From an uncultured Eubacteriales bacterium (lineage in GTDB: Bacteria > Bacillota > Clostridia > Oscillospirales > Acutalibacteraceae): a stretch of DNA of 64,000 bases. The translations under genes were made by a program, and so were the position numbers. The stretch lies in NCBI GenBank assembly GCA_934464585.1, contig CAKSJY010000004.1, positions 1-64,000 on the forward strand, in the 5' to 3' direction. Below, piece after piece: positions 34,888-43,731 of the stretch. Within the stretch, counting starts at the first letter, position 1. Each line of letters starts with the position of its first letter. Under the pieces are notes generated by a model. That model worked only from the letters and a program-made list of their open reading frames with translations. It was not told the origin of the DNA and did not search any database.

Positions 34888-35736
34888 TTAAATTAAACCT
34901 AGATCTTTCAAAAATGCCGGTAAGCTTTGTTCGAAATTTACACCAAAACGCCTATCTGTACCTGCCATATAGGTTTTTAATATAGCGTTGTATGTAAAAT
35001 CTACTGCTATCTGTATAGACTTCGAAATAGAGAAGTTATTTAAGATTGCAGAAAGCAACGCACTTGCAAATACATCTCCTGTCCCATGATAAAGCCCGTC
35101 TACCCTTTTATTAAAGGCATATGATATTTCACCTGTCTTTTTATCATAGCTGGCAGCTCCAAGTTTGTCATCCTCAAACCATACTCCGGTTAATACAACA
35201 ACATCAGGTCCCAAATCAGCAAGTTCTTTCAAGAGTCCCTCTATATATTCTTTGCTATATGGTCCCTCAATATATTCTTTATTTAACATCATTGTAGCTT
35301 CTGTTATATTCGGAACAATAATATCAGCCTTTGCACAAAGGTCCTTCATTCCCAAAGCCATTTTTTCATTATAAATCTTATAAAGCTCACCATTATCAGC
35401 CATACAAGGATCTACTACTATTAAAGTATCATCATTTTTTATCATGTCAAAAATTTTAGATACTATGTCTATTTGCTCAAAAGATCCTAAAAATCCGGTA
35501 TATATAGCATCAAAATTGATATTTAAAGACTTCCAGTGTTCTGCAAAAGGAAGCATATCGTCTGTTAGATCTCTATAAGTAAAGCCTTCTATTCCTCCGG
35601 TATGAGTCGACAATACAGCTGTTGGTATTACCGAAGTTTCAATACCGGCAGCTGATATAATTGGAAGCGCTACTGTAAGTGAGCATTTCCCAAATCCTGA
35701 TATATCGTGAATAGCTGCAATTCTTTTTTGTTTCAT
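34888..35736 (-). CDS. pdxY: Pyridoxal/pyridoxamine kinase
   Basis: 282 aa, ribokinase fold. IHDISGFGKCSLTVALPIIS and VLSTHTGGIEGF are the N-terminal signature of the PdxY/PdxK group. DGLYHGTGDVFASALLSAIL holds the catalytic GTGD aspartate. It phosphorylates B6 vitamers in the cytoplasm. A small internal duplication (KEYIEGPYSKEYIEG) sits on a surface loop. Confidence 0.92.
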   Translation of the reverse strand: MKQKRIAAIHDISGFGKCSLTVALPIISAAGIETSVIPTAVLSTHTGGIEGFTYRDLTDDMLPFAEHWKSLNINFDAIYTGFLGSFEQIDIVSKIFDMIKNDDTLIVVDPCMADNGELYKIYNEKMALGMKDLCAKADIIVPNITEATMMLNKEYIEGPYSKEYIEGLLKELADLGPDVVVLTGVWFEDDKLGAASYDKKTGEISYAFNKRVDGLYHGTGDVFASALLSAILNNFSISKSIQIAVDFTYNAILKTYMAGTDRRFGVNFEQSLPAFLKDLGLI

Positions 35737-35949
35737 AAGTAATCATCCTCATAGTTTTAATAGTTTAATCTTTTTAATTATATCATATAACACCTCATTC
35801 TTAAAGTCGTATACTGTTTTATTTAAAAACAAAATATAAACTCACCTCATCAAACAACTACAAAAACTCCCTTATTCACTAATATTTATAATACTTCCGA
35901 CTTCCTCAGACTAATATAAACAGCATAACCTTCACTATATAAAAAACAC
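35737..35949. other. Intergenic region upstream of rpsB
   Basis: This stretch between divergent pdxY and the rpsB promoter is AT-rich. No gene or structured RNA was recognised. It probably holds the pdxY promoter, but no clear -35/-10 pair could be fixed. Confidence 0.5.
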
Positions 35950-35978
35950 TTGTGTTTACCATCAAATTATGATAAAAT
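35950..35978 (+). promoter_or_regulatory. Promoter of rpsB-tsf
   Basis: TTGTGT (35950-35955), a 17-bp spacer and TAAAAT (35973-35978). It lies ~110 bp upstream of rpsB, leaving a long leader. Confidence 0.6.
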
Positions 35979-35999
35979 ACTAATGTTAATCAAAAACAC

Positions 36000-36087
36000 A
36001 CGTTTTGGATTTTTCAGAATCGGTGCATCAATTTAGATGTCTTTCTGTTTCAAACCAGAACGGAGGTAAAACCAAGGAGGACTTTTT
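36000..36087 (+). promoter_or_regulatory. Leader of rpsB mRNA
   Basis: The ~90-nt untranslated leader contains CAGAA/TTCTG and GCATC/GATG complementary segments. It ends in ACGGAGGTAAAACCAAGGAGG, a tandem Shine-Dalgarno arrangement common before rpsB in Firmicutes. It may be the site of S2 autoregulation. This is inferred from position and structure only. Confidence 0.45.
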
Positions 36088-36837
36088 ATGTCAGTAATTT
36101 CTATGAAACAACTTTTAGAATCCGGTGTACACTTTGGTCACCAAACAAGAAGATGGAATCCTAAAATGGCAGAATACATCTTCACAGAACGTAGCGGTAT
36201 TTATATTATCGACCTACAAAAAACAGTTAAAAACCTTGAAAAAGCTTATAACTTTATAAAAGAATTATCAAGCGAAGGTAAGTCTGTATTGTTTGTTGGT
36301 ACAAAGAAGCAAGCACAAGATTCTGTTAAAGAAGAAGCTTTAAGATCAGGTTCTTACTTTGTTAATGCACGTTGGTTAGGCGGTATGCTTACAAACTTTA
36401 CAACTATACGTTGCAGAATTAAACGTTTAAATCAATTAAGAAGTATGGAAGCAGACGGTACTTTTGAATTATTACCTAAGAAGGAAGTTGGAAAGCTAAA
36501 TCTAGAAATAGAAAAGCTTGAGAAGTTCCTAGGCGGAATAAAAGATATGCAAGAATTACCTGGTGCTCTATTTATAGTTGATCCTCGTAAAGAGAAAATT
36601 GCAGTAGCTGAAGCTAAAAAGCTAGGTATCCCGATAGTTGCTATTGTAGATACAAACTGTGATCCTGATGATGTTGATTATGTAATTCCTGGAAATGATG
36701 ATGCTATCCGTGCTGTTAAATTAATATCTTCAGCAATAGCAGATGCTATCATAGAAGGAAGAGAAGGCCAAATGGGTGCTGCAGCTGAAGAAGAAAATGC
36801 TGAATCTGAAGAAGAAGTAGTAGTAGCTGCTGAATAA
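36088..36837 (+). CDS. rpsB: 30S ribosomal protein S2
   Basis: 249 aa. MKQLLESGVHFGHQTRRWNP and IYIIDLQKTVKNLEKAY are the N-terminal signature; GGMLTNFTTI, FIVDPRKEKIAVAEA and AIVDTNCDPDDVDYVIPGND are conserved further on. The acidic Ala/Glu tail is normal for Clostridia. It is transcribed with tsf, with a hairpin in between. Confidence 0.99.
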   Translation: MSVISMKQLLESGVHFGHQTRRWNPKMAEYIFTERSGIYIIDLQKTVKNLEKAYNFIKELSSEGKSVLFVGTKKQAQDSVKEEALRSGSYFVNARWLGGMLTNFTTIRCRIKRLNQLRSMEADGTFELLPKKEVGKLNLEIEKLEKFLGGIKDMQELPGALFIVDPRKEKIAVAEAKKLGIPIVAIVDTNCDPDDVDYVIPGNDDAIRAVKLISSAIADAIIEGREGQMGAAAEEENAESEEEVVVAAE

Positions 36838-36857
36838 TTACACAACTTAAACGGGAT

Positions 36858-36893
36858 AAAAAATACCTGAGTTAATTCACGGGTATTTTTTTC
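36858..36893 (+). terminator. Attenuator-type hairpin between rpsB and tsf
   Basis: AAAAAATACC(T)GAG pairs with a CACGGGTATTTTTTT segment. It probably terminates part of the transcripts, so that S2 is made in excess of EF-Ts. Confidence 0.6.
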
Positions 36894-36929
36894 TGAATCT
36901 AACTTATATAATAAACGGAGGAATAAATA

Positions 36930-37844
36930 ATGAACTTTACTGCACAAGATGTTAAGGCACTAAGAGAAAAAACCGGTTGCGGTATGATGGACTGCAAAAA
37001 GGCATTAAATGAAGCTAACGGAAATATGGATGCTGCTATAGACTTTTTAAGAGAAAAAGGTCTTGCTGCTGCAACTAAAAAATCAGGACGTATCGCAGCT
37101 GAAGGTATTGCTTTTGCTTGCGTAAATGAAGAGGGAACTGTTGGTGTTGTTGTTGAAGTTAACGCTGAGACAGACTTCGTTGCAAAGAATGCAGATTTCC
37201 AAAACTTTGTTAAAACATGTGCTAACACAATTATCGAAACAAATCCAAAAGACGTTGAAGATTTGCTTGAAACAAAAATTCCAGGTTCTGACCTAACTGT
37301 TGGTGAACTTGTTAGAGAAAAAATCCTAACTATCGGTGAAAACATTAAGATTAGACGTTTCGAACGTTTCGAAGGTATAGTTACTTCTTATATCCATGCC
37401 GCAGGTAGAATTGGTGTTTTAGTTAAATTCGATACAACTGCTGAAATCGCAGCAAAGGATGAATTTAAGACATTTGCAAAGGATATTGCTATGCAAGTTG
37501 CAGCTGTTAACCCAGCTTACCTAAATGAAGCTAGCGTTCCTGCTGAAATCCTAGAGCACGAAAAGAAAATCTTAACAGAACAAGTTATGAACCAAGGTAA
37601 ACCTGCTCAAATAGCTGAAAAGATTGTTATGGGTAAAATCGGAAAATACTATAAAGAAAATTGCCTAGTAGATCAAATCTTTGTTAAAGATTCAGACTTA
37701 ACTATTAAATCTTACACAGAAAAAGTAGCAAAAGAATTAGGTGGCAACATTGAAATTACCGCTTTTGCTCGTTTCGAAAAAGGTGAGGGTTTAGAAAAAC
37801 GTGAAGATAACTTCGCAGACGAAGTTGCAAGCATGATTAAGTAA
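36930..37844 (+). CDS. tsf: Translation elongation factor Ts
   Basis: 304 aa. The UBA-like N-terminus VKALREKTGCGMMDCKKALN and the NAETDFVAKNADFQNFVK core are diagnostic. A C-terminal LVDQIFVKDSDLTIKSY strand completes the dimerisation module. It is the guanine-nucleotide exchange factor for EF-Tu. RBS is GGAGG. The pyrH and frr genes that often follow are absent; a strong terminator ends the unit. Confidence 0.99.
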   Translation: MNFTAQDVKALREKTGCGMMDCKKALNEANGNMDAAIDFLREKGLAAATKKSGRIAAEGIAFACVNEEGTVGVVVEVNAETDFVAKNADFQNFVKTCANTIIETNPKDVEDLLETKIPGSDLTVGELVREKILTIGENIKIRRFERFEGIVTSYIHAAGRIGVLVKFDTTAEIAAKDEFKTFAKDIAMQVAAVNPAYLNEASVPAEILEHEKKILTEQVMNQGKPAQIAEKIVMGKIGKYYKENCLVDQIFVKDSDLTIKSYTEKVAKELGGNIEITAFARFEKGEGLEKREDNFADEVASMIK

Positions 37845-37874
37845 TCTTTGTTATATAAAAGCTATGAATTTTAG

Positions 37875-37907
37875 ATATGCACCTCTAAATGAGGTGCATA
37901 TTTTTTT
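37875..37907 (+). terminator. Rho-independent terminator after tsf
   Basis: ATATGCACCTC pairs perfectly with GAGGTGCATAT around a 5-nt loop, followed by seven Ts. Confidence 0.95.
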
Positions 37908-37970
37908 ATATAAAAATAAATCCACCATACATGGCTCAGTGGATTTACTATTATATATAAATATACATAA

Positions 37971-38008
37971 AGATAGCTCTTATAGAAAACTATAAGGGCC
38001 ATCTTTTT
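37971..38008. terminator. Terminator of the ftsEX operon (minus strand)
   Basis: AGATAGCTCTTATAG (37971-37985) pairs with CTATAAGGGCCATCT (37990-38004) through wobble pairs. It lies 30 bp downstream of the S41 gene stop. A further small hairpin occupies 37918-37947. Confidence 0.6.
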
Positions 38009-38037
38009 AAAAACAATAAAATTAATATTTTAAATTC

Positions 38038-39372
38038 TTATTCAGCCTGCTCAGCTTGAGATGCTTCCTGATTCATTTCAGCTAAAGCTGCTTCTGCTGC
38101 TGCTTGTTCTTCTCTTGCAATTTCCTGCATTTCTAAGAACTTTGTCCATGTTACTCCGCCAAACAATTCTATTGCAGATTGAACCTGATCATCATCATTT
38201 ATAGAAAGATTATTTCTATCAAGTAGAGCTCTTTTTTCTGAAGATAATTCTACTTCTTTAGTTGGTGTAACCCCAACATTTGTAATAATATTTCCGCTTT
38301 TAGTCGTGTAGTGTGCAATATCTATAATAATAGCCGAACCATCCGACAAAGGATAATCCTTTTTAAGTGTTGTATTACCTGCAGTAGTTTGGCCTATAAT
38401 CTCACCTTTTTGATAATCCTTAATTGCAGATGCCACTAGCTCACCTGCTCCGCTTGTTCCGCTATTTACTAAAACAGCTATAGGATATTGAAACTCCATT
38501 GCATTTGATGTATATAGTACATTGCTTTCTCCATTTTTATCAACAGTACTTATTAAGGCCCCATCCGGCAAAATTTTATCTAATATTTGAGCGGCATATG
38601 TAATCTCGTTTCCCTTACAATTTCTCAAATCCAATATAAAGCTTTGAGCTGAATTATTTTTAAGTTCAGAAACAGCATGATCAAATGCTGACACACTTTC
38701 GGACGAGAACTCAGAGATAGTTATTTTACCTATAGTATTATTTTCAAGCATAGTATATGTTACAGGATTTTTCTGATAACTTTCATGTGTAACTTCTACT
38801 GTTTTGTTTTCTTCTGAATTCCTTATAAAGTCAATTTGTGTTTTGCTGCCAATTGCCTTAGAAAGCAATAATATAGATTTATCATATCCAATATCTTTCA
38901 CACTTTTGGAATCTATAGCGGTAATAATATCACCTTTTTGTATATCGGCCTTTTGCGCCGGTGATGAATCCACTACAGCGACAACCTCTATATTACCGTT
39001 AGTATTAATCGACTGTATACCAATGTCTGAATACTTGCTCGATTTCAAATCGGAATAACTTTTATACTCCTCTGCATCTAAATATTCAGCATAATACTGA
39101 TCAATTCCGGAAATATATCCAGAGCACATACTTTCTCTTAATTTTTCTTCATCAATTTGTCCTAAATAATTTTGTCTTACTACTTGGTCAACTTCGCTAA
39201 GTTTAGCATACATAATTTGCCTTTCGTTAACCTCAGACAAGACTTTATTAAATCGGTTCATGGCTGCATTATATCCTACTGCATACGTTATAGCTATAAC
39301 TACCGCAATCAAGGTAACAGACATACATATTATAAACTTTTTACTCTTAAATAGTTCTGCGTTTACTTTCAT
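38038..39372 (-). CDS. S41 (CtpA-like) peptidase homologue lacking the Ser-Lys dyad
   Basis: 444 aa. One N-terminal membrane anchor (FIICMSVTLIAVVIAITYAV), an S41 N-terminal helical part, a PDZ domain (~105-180, VVDSSPAQKADIQKGDIITA) and an S41 core (ILDLRNCKGNEITYAAQIL). In active CtpA/CtpB enzymes the core reads SASASE with a Lys 25 residues on in FGKG. Here the matching positions are Gly308 (GTSGAGE) and Asn333 (TTAGNT), so the canonical Ser and Lys are both missing, although Ser307 is adjacent. It is the last gene of ftsE-ftsX-M23. It may be a PDZ adaptor rather than a protease. Confidence 0.85.
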   Translation of the reverse strand: MKVNAELFKSKKFIICMSVTLIAVVIAITYAVGYNAAMNRFNKVLSEVNERQIMYAKLSEVDQVVRQNYLGQIDEEKLRESMCSGYISGIDQYYAEYLDAEEYKSYSDLKSSKYSDIGIQSINTNGNIEVVAVVDSSPAQKADIQKGDIITAIDSKSVKDIGYDKSILLLSKAIGSKTQIDFIRNSEENKTVEVTHESYQKNPVTYTMLENNTIGKITISEFSSESVSAFDHAVSELKNNSAQSFILDLRNCKGNEITYAAQILDKILPDGALISTVDKNGESNVLYTSNAMEFQYPIAVLVNSGTSGAGELVASAIKDYQKGEIIGQTTAGNTTLKKDYPLSDGSAIIIDIAHYTTKSGNIITNVGVTPTKEVELSSEKRALLDRNNLSINDDDQVQSAIELFGGVTWTKFLEMQEIAREEQAAAEAALAEMNQEASQAEQAE

Positions 39373-39417
39373 ATTCTACAAGCTTTCGCTCCATCACCTC
39401 TTTTGTATAGCCTAATA

Positions 39418-40680
39418 TTATAGCCACGGATATTCGTCCATAGGATTATATCTATAACCATTTCTTCTTGTTTCAAAATGCAAATGTGGGCCTGTTGAAA
39501 ATCCTGTATTTCCAACATAACCAATGGTCTGACCCTTCGATACATATTGACCAAGTGAAGTAGCAACCGAACTCATATGCGCATATAGTGTTGATTTGCC
39601 ATTACCATGGTCTATAACAACATAGTTTCCGTATCCTCCACCATAGCCATCACTACAGCATAAGATTACCTTTCCAGATTCAGCCGCAACCACATTAGCT
39701 CCATATATACCACCTCCGGCAATATCTATAGCACCATGCATTCCTGATCTGCCATCTGTATCATAATAATCTGAAGATATGTAGAAAAATCCCGGTACCG
39801 GCCAAGCATATCCATCCGAAGTTGGTTGATCTATTACGTTATCTGTTACATCATTTGTTGTATTATCTACATATTGATTAGATTCCTGTTGTCTATCTCT
39901 TTCTTGTTGTGCTAACCTTTCCTGTTCCAACCTTGCTTGCTCTTGATAATATGCCTCTATTTGTGCATCAATCTTTTGAATTTCTGCATCATTTACATCT
40001 ATTTTATTTTTAACATCGGTTTGCTCTGTTTCAAGTTGAGCTATAACCTCTTCCATTTCATTAGATAATGCTTGAAAATCTTGTTTCTTTTGGTCAGCAA
40101 CGGCTTTTTCTTCCTCTACACTTTTCTTGTAGTCTTCCAATTCCTTTTTATCTTTTTCCAAGCTTTCCAAATTATTATTTAGATTATCGATAAGTTTATT
40201 GTCGTGGTCTGCTACATTTTTTACGATTTCTGCCTTATCAAGAAAATCAGAAAAATCTTTTGCACCCAATATTATTTCAATATTTGAAGCCTCGCCTGCT
40301 GTGTATATAGCCTTTAAACGTTTTTTAAGAGCCTTACGGTTTTCTTCTATATCAGAATTTGTTTTTTCTATAGATTCCTCTTTTTCGGCAATTTGGGCAT
40401 CAAGAGCCGCTATTTTTTCATTGCTAAGTTCTATTTCACTTCTAACAACTGCTATTTGTTCATCAAGAGTATTTTTATATTCTTGTTTTTCTTCAACATT
40501 ATTTTTTAATTCTGAAAGTCTCGACTGAAGTTCTTCGCTTTGATTAGCAAGATCCTGCTTTTTGCTTTGATTTTCATCTAATGTTCCTGCAAAAGCCGTC
40601 GATGACATAAACATAATTCCAAGTATCATACACCAGGAAACAATTATTTTTGTTATTTTCCTTATTCTATTAAATTCCAA
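39418..40680 (-). CDS. EnvC/PcsB-like peptidoglycan hydrolase with M23 domain
   Basis: 420 aa from the TTG at 40680, 6-7 nt after GGAGGAG; a GTG at 40695 would lie within that RBS. A signal peptide (SWCMILGIMFMSSTAFAG) is followed by a ~220-residue coiled coil and a linker rich in Q/E/R. The C-terminal LytM/M23 domain has its zinc ligands intact (HGAIDIA and HLHFE). Unlike the inactive LytM of E. coli EnvC it should cut peptidoglycan itself, as a PcsB-type partner controlled by FtsEX. It overlaps the end of ftsX by 11 nt. Confidence 0.9.
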   Translation of the reverse strand: MEFNRIRKITKIIVSWCMILGIMFMSSTAFAGTLDENQSKKQDLANQSEELQSRLSELKNNVEEKQEYKNTLDEQIAVVRSEIELSNEKIAALDAQIAEKEESIEKTNSDIEENRKALKKRLKAIYTAGEASNIEIILGAKDFSDFLDKAEIVKNVADHDNKLIDNLNNNLESLEKDKKELEDYKKSVEEEKAVADQKKQDFQALSNEMEEVIAQLETEQTDVKNKIDVNDAEIQKIDAQIEAYYQEQARLEQERLAQQERDRQQESNQYVDNTTNDVTDNVIDQPTSDGYAWPVPGFFYISSDYYDTDGRSGMHGAIDIAGGGIYGANVVAAESGKVILCCSDGYGGGYGNYVVIDHGNGKSTLYAHMSSVATSLGQYVSKGQTIGYVGNTGFSTGPHLHFETRRNGYRYNPMDEYPWL

Positions 40681-41572
40681 TAATATCTCCTCCACCTTTT
40701 TTTAGATATTTTCTTATTGAAATAAATCCACCAATAATTCCAAACACTATTCCAGCCAATAAAAATGATATTAATACCGGAAGCAGTACAGTTTTAAAAG
40801 GAATAGCTGTAAACGGTACTATTTGGTTTATGGAAGACATTATTACTTTATATAATAATCCCAATAGTCCTGTTGCACATAATGCAGAAACCACACCTAT
40901 AGTCATTCCTTCTACAACAAACGGTATCTTTATAAATGCGTCTGTTGCACCAACTGATTTCATTATGCTTATTTCTAAACGTCTACTATACATAGTAATA
41001 CTTATAGTATTAGAAATTATAAATAGCGAAACTGCACTTAATATAACAAGTATCCATACACCTGCAGTTGCAACAAGATAGTTAAGGTTCGTTAGTTTCT
41101 GAGCTATTTCTCGTCTATTACTTACTGACTCTACGCCATCTATATTTGATATTTGTCTAACTGTATCATCATACTGAGACAAATCTAACATAGAAACACG
41201 GTAAGCATTCGGTAATGGATTATCTTCATCCTGAAAATCATTGAAAGATTCACCTAATACCTCTTCATATCTTTGTATTGCTTCATCTTTCGAGTAGAAA
41301 TCACATGAATTAACATTTGGAATTTTCCTAATTTCATCGCCAATATTTTTTGAATCTACATCAGAAATATCTGTTTTCAAATAAACAGTAACATTATTCT
41401 GTTTTTCTATCGATTCAAGTGCTGATGAGATATTAAAGGAAAAAAGCATTGCTCCTCCTGTTAAAAGTAAACAGAAAAGCAACACACACACCGAAGCAAA
41501 CGACATTAATCTATTGCTCCAAATATTCTTAAATCCTTCTTTTAAGAGATACTTAAATGAATTAGCACTCAT
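40670..41572 (-). CDS. ftsX: Cell division protein FtsX
   Basis: 300 aa, four membrane helices: one at residues ~22-45 and three in the last 130. The large extracytoplasmic loop between helices 1 and 2 (~46-165) contacts the hydrolase. RLEISIMKSVGATDAFIKIPF is the conserved FtsX/MacB coupling motif facing FtsE. Its start overlaps the ftsE stop by 4 nt. Confidence 0.96.
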   Translation of the reverse strand: MSANSFKYLLKEGFKNIWSNRLMSFASVCVLLFCLLLTGGAMLFSFNISSALESIEKQNNVTVYLKTDISDVDSKNIGDEIRKIPNVNSCDFYSKDEAIQRYEEVLGESFNDFQDEDNPLPNAYRVSMLDLSQYDDTVRQISNIDGVESVSNRREIAQKLTNLNYLVATAGVWILVILSAVSLFIISNTISITMYSRRLEISIMKSVGATDAFIKIPFVVEGMTIGVVSALCATGLLGLLYKVIMSSINQIVPFTAIPFKTVLLPVLISFLLAGIVFGIIGGFISIRKYLKKGGGDIIGI

Positions 41573-42249
41573 TTTTGCACCCCCAATGCACCTGTGTCTT
41601 TTACAATTTTACCATTTGAAATTTCTATTACTCTTTTCGAGAATTTTTCTACCAATTCATGCTCATGAGTAACCATTAAAATTGTAGTACCACATTTATT
41701 TATTTGTTCTAAAAGGTCTACTATCTCATAAGAAAGTTCCGGATCGACATTTCCTGTAGGTTCATCCGCAATAATCATTGCCGGGTTATTTACAAGTGCT
41801 CTCGCAAGTCCTACTCTTTGTTGTTCTCCTCCGGAAAGTTCAGACGGATATGACCTCGCCTTATTTTCTAAATTTACAAGATTCAATATGTATGGAACTC
41901 GTCTTCTTATTTCACCATTTCTCGCTCCAACAGCTCTCATCGCAAAAGCTACATTGTCATATACTGTCATCTTTTCTATTAATCTAAAGTCTTGAAACAC
42001 TATACCCATTGTACGCCTTAAGTATGGTATTTCTCTATATTTTAAAGCAGAAAGCTTTCGACCATTTACGGTTATTTCGCCCTCAGTTGCTGATTCTTCT
42101 TTAATTATTAATTTTAAAAGAGTACTCTTTCCTGCTCCTGAAGAACCCACGATGAATACAAATTCACCTTTTTCTATTTTTAAATTTATATTCTCAAGGG
42201 CATTAGTACCATTTTCATATTTTTTGTACACATTTTTAAATTCTATCAT
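41569..42249 (-). CDS. ftsE: Cell division ATP-binding protein FtsE
   Basis: 226 aa, an ABC ATPase with all motifs intact: Walker A GSSGAGKST, Q-loop VFQDFRL, signature LSGGEQQR, Walker B MIIADEPTGNVD and the switch His in MVTHEHE. It gates septal peptidoglycan hydrolysis through FtsX. It is the first gene of ftsE-ftsX-M23-S41. Confidence 0.98.
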   Translation of the reverse strand: MIEFKNVYKKYENGTNALENINLKIEKGEFVFIVGSSGAGKSTLLKLIIKEESATEGEITVNGRKLSALKYREIPYLRRTMGIVFQDFRLIEKMTVYDNVAFAMRAVGARNGEIRRRVPYILNLVNLENKARSYPSELSGGEQQRVGLARALVNNPAMIIADEPTGNVDPELSYEIVDLLEQINKCGTTILMVTHEHELVEKFSKRVIEISNGKIVKDTGALGVQK

Positions 42250-42303
42250 AATAATTCTTTACCCTTCCTATGTAATAAATTTACTCTCCCCTCTCTGCTC
42301 TTT

Positions 42304-42333
42304 TAGGCTATTAAAATAAATTTTAATAGCCTA
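42304..42333. terminator. Terminator between the CdaR-like gene and ftsE
   Basis: TAGGCTATTAAAA pairs perfectly with TTTTAATAGCCTA around a TAAA loop. It separates the upstream regulator gene from the ftsE operon. Confidence 0.85.
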
Positions 42334-42341
42334 GTTTTATA

Positions 42342-43427
42342 CTAATATTTTACTGGATTTGCCGACAAATATTTTCTAACCATCAATGCTACTTTAAATA
42401 CAATAGCATCTTCAAACTCTCTTAAATCAAGACCTGTAAGTTTTTTAATCTTTTCCAGTCTATATACAAGGGTATTTCTATGAACAAACAATTTTCTTGC
42501 TGTTTCTGATACATTCAAGTTGTTTTCAAAGAATTTTAATATTGTAAGTAATGTTTCCTGATCCAAAACCTCAATAGCACCATCTCTGAAAACTTCTTTT
42601 AAGAACATATCGCAAAGAGTAGTTGGTAGCTGATATATAAGTCTTGCAATACCTAAGTTGGTGTATGTAATAATATTTTTATCAGAATCAAATACCTTAC
42701 CAACTTCAATAGCAACCTGGGCTTCTTTAAAGGATTTAGCTAAATCTTTAACTGCAGTAACGACTGTTCCTATTCCTACAACACTCTTTATATAGAACTC
42801 ACCGGATAGTGTATCTATTATCGATGCTGCCAAGTTCTCTATATCCTTTTGAGTAATACCTTCTTTTATATCCTTAACAAGTGCTATATCGTTATCATTT
42901 ATATTAATAACAAAATCTTTGTCTTTTTCTGGGAAAAGCCTTTGAATTATTTCATATGCTGAGATATCCTCCTGAGGACTTACTTTTATAAGGAGACACA
43001 CCTTTGATATGTTTGCATCAAATTTTAACTCCCTTGATTTTAAATATATGTCCCCGGGCAAAATATTATCAAGCAATACATTCTTCATAAAGTTTGTACG
43101 GTCATATTTTTCATCGTGATATTGTTTTACTCCATTTAACGCAACTGCTAATATCGTTGCATATTTCTGGGCTATTTCATCATTTCCGGAAACAAAAACA
43201 ACATATTCAGGTCTTGGTCTATTACCAAAAGATTTATATGTATATCCATCAATAATAAATGTTGCCGGAGTTAACAAAGTATCTGGTGTGATATTTTTGT
43301 CTTTTTCTCCTATTTTACCCAAATCACTACATGCTATTATTGACGAACTTTCATCAACAATGCCTATTGTGCGGTCAATATCAGCTGTCATCTGATGTAT
43401 TAAACCTTGAAATAACCTATTAGACAT
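42342..43427 (-). CDS. CdaR/PucR-type transcriptional regulator
   Basis: 361 aa. The N-terminal diacid-recognition domain (QMTADIDRTIGIVDESSSII) is followed by a GGDEF-like middle part and a C-terminal PucR-type HTH (LNVSETARKLFVHRNTLVYR, then LEKIKKLTGLDLREFEDAI). Related regulators respond to sugar diacids such as glycerate or glucarate. No such catabolic genes lie nearby, so ligand and targets are unknown. Confidence 0.92.
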   Translation of the reverse strand: MSNRLFQGLIHQMTADIDRTIGIVDESSSIIACSDLGKIGEKDKNITPDTLLTPATFIIDGYTYKSFGNRPRPEYVVFVSGNDEIAQKYATILAVALNGVKQYHDEKYDRTNFMKNVLLDNILPGDIYLKSRELKFDANISKVCLLIKVSPQEDISAYEIIQRLFPEKDKDFVININDNDIALVKDIKEGITQKDIENLAASIIDTLSGEFYIKSVVGIGTVVTAVKDLAKSFKEAQVAIEVGKVFDSDKNIITYTNLGIARLIYQLPTTLCDMFLKEVFRDGAIEVLDQETLLTILKFFENNLNVSETARKLFVHRNTLVYRLEKIKKLTGLDLREFEDAIVFKVALMVRKYLSANPVKY

Positions 43428-43523
43428 ATAATTACCTCTCTTTTATATCGTGAATAAAAAAACAGACCATAGAACACAAGCCAAAAGTTGAAAATTTTAG
43501 GTTCACATTCATATTCTTAGTAT

Positions 43524-43552
43524 ATCATACATAATTTTTTCAAAAATTGCAA
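43524..43552 (-). promoter_or_regulatory. Promoter of the CdaR-like gene
   Basis: TTGCAA (43547-43552), 17 bp, TATGAT (43524-43529) on the minus strand. It accounts for part of the 304-bp gap 43428-43731, in which nothing else was recognised. Confidence 0.65.
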
Positions 43553-43731
43553 CCTTATAATCTTTAAAAATCACTTTTTTCTTTTATAATTCTCTTTTTT
43601 CGAATTAAGAAGCGGAAAGTGGATAATCATGCGAAAAATTTTTATATAATTATTAAAAACAATAATTTTCAATAAAGTTTCGACAAAAAATGCACTCCAA
43701 GGCCAAAATTTCTCTATTAATTTTCAGTAAT

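Noticed and set aside
34888..35736. Tandem EYIEG duplication as sign of a repeat expansion in the pyridoxal kinase
   Set aside because: Only two short copies on a loop. The gene has normal length and intact motifs, so it is not worth separate follow-up.
36000..36087. Riboswitch in the rpsB leader
   Set aside because: The stems are short and no known ligand-binding core is visible. An S2-type autoregulatory leader or plain untranslated region is more likely.
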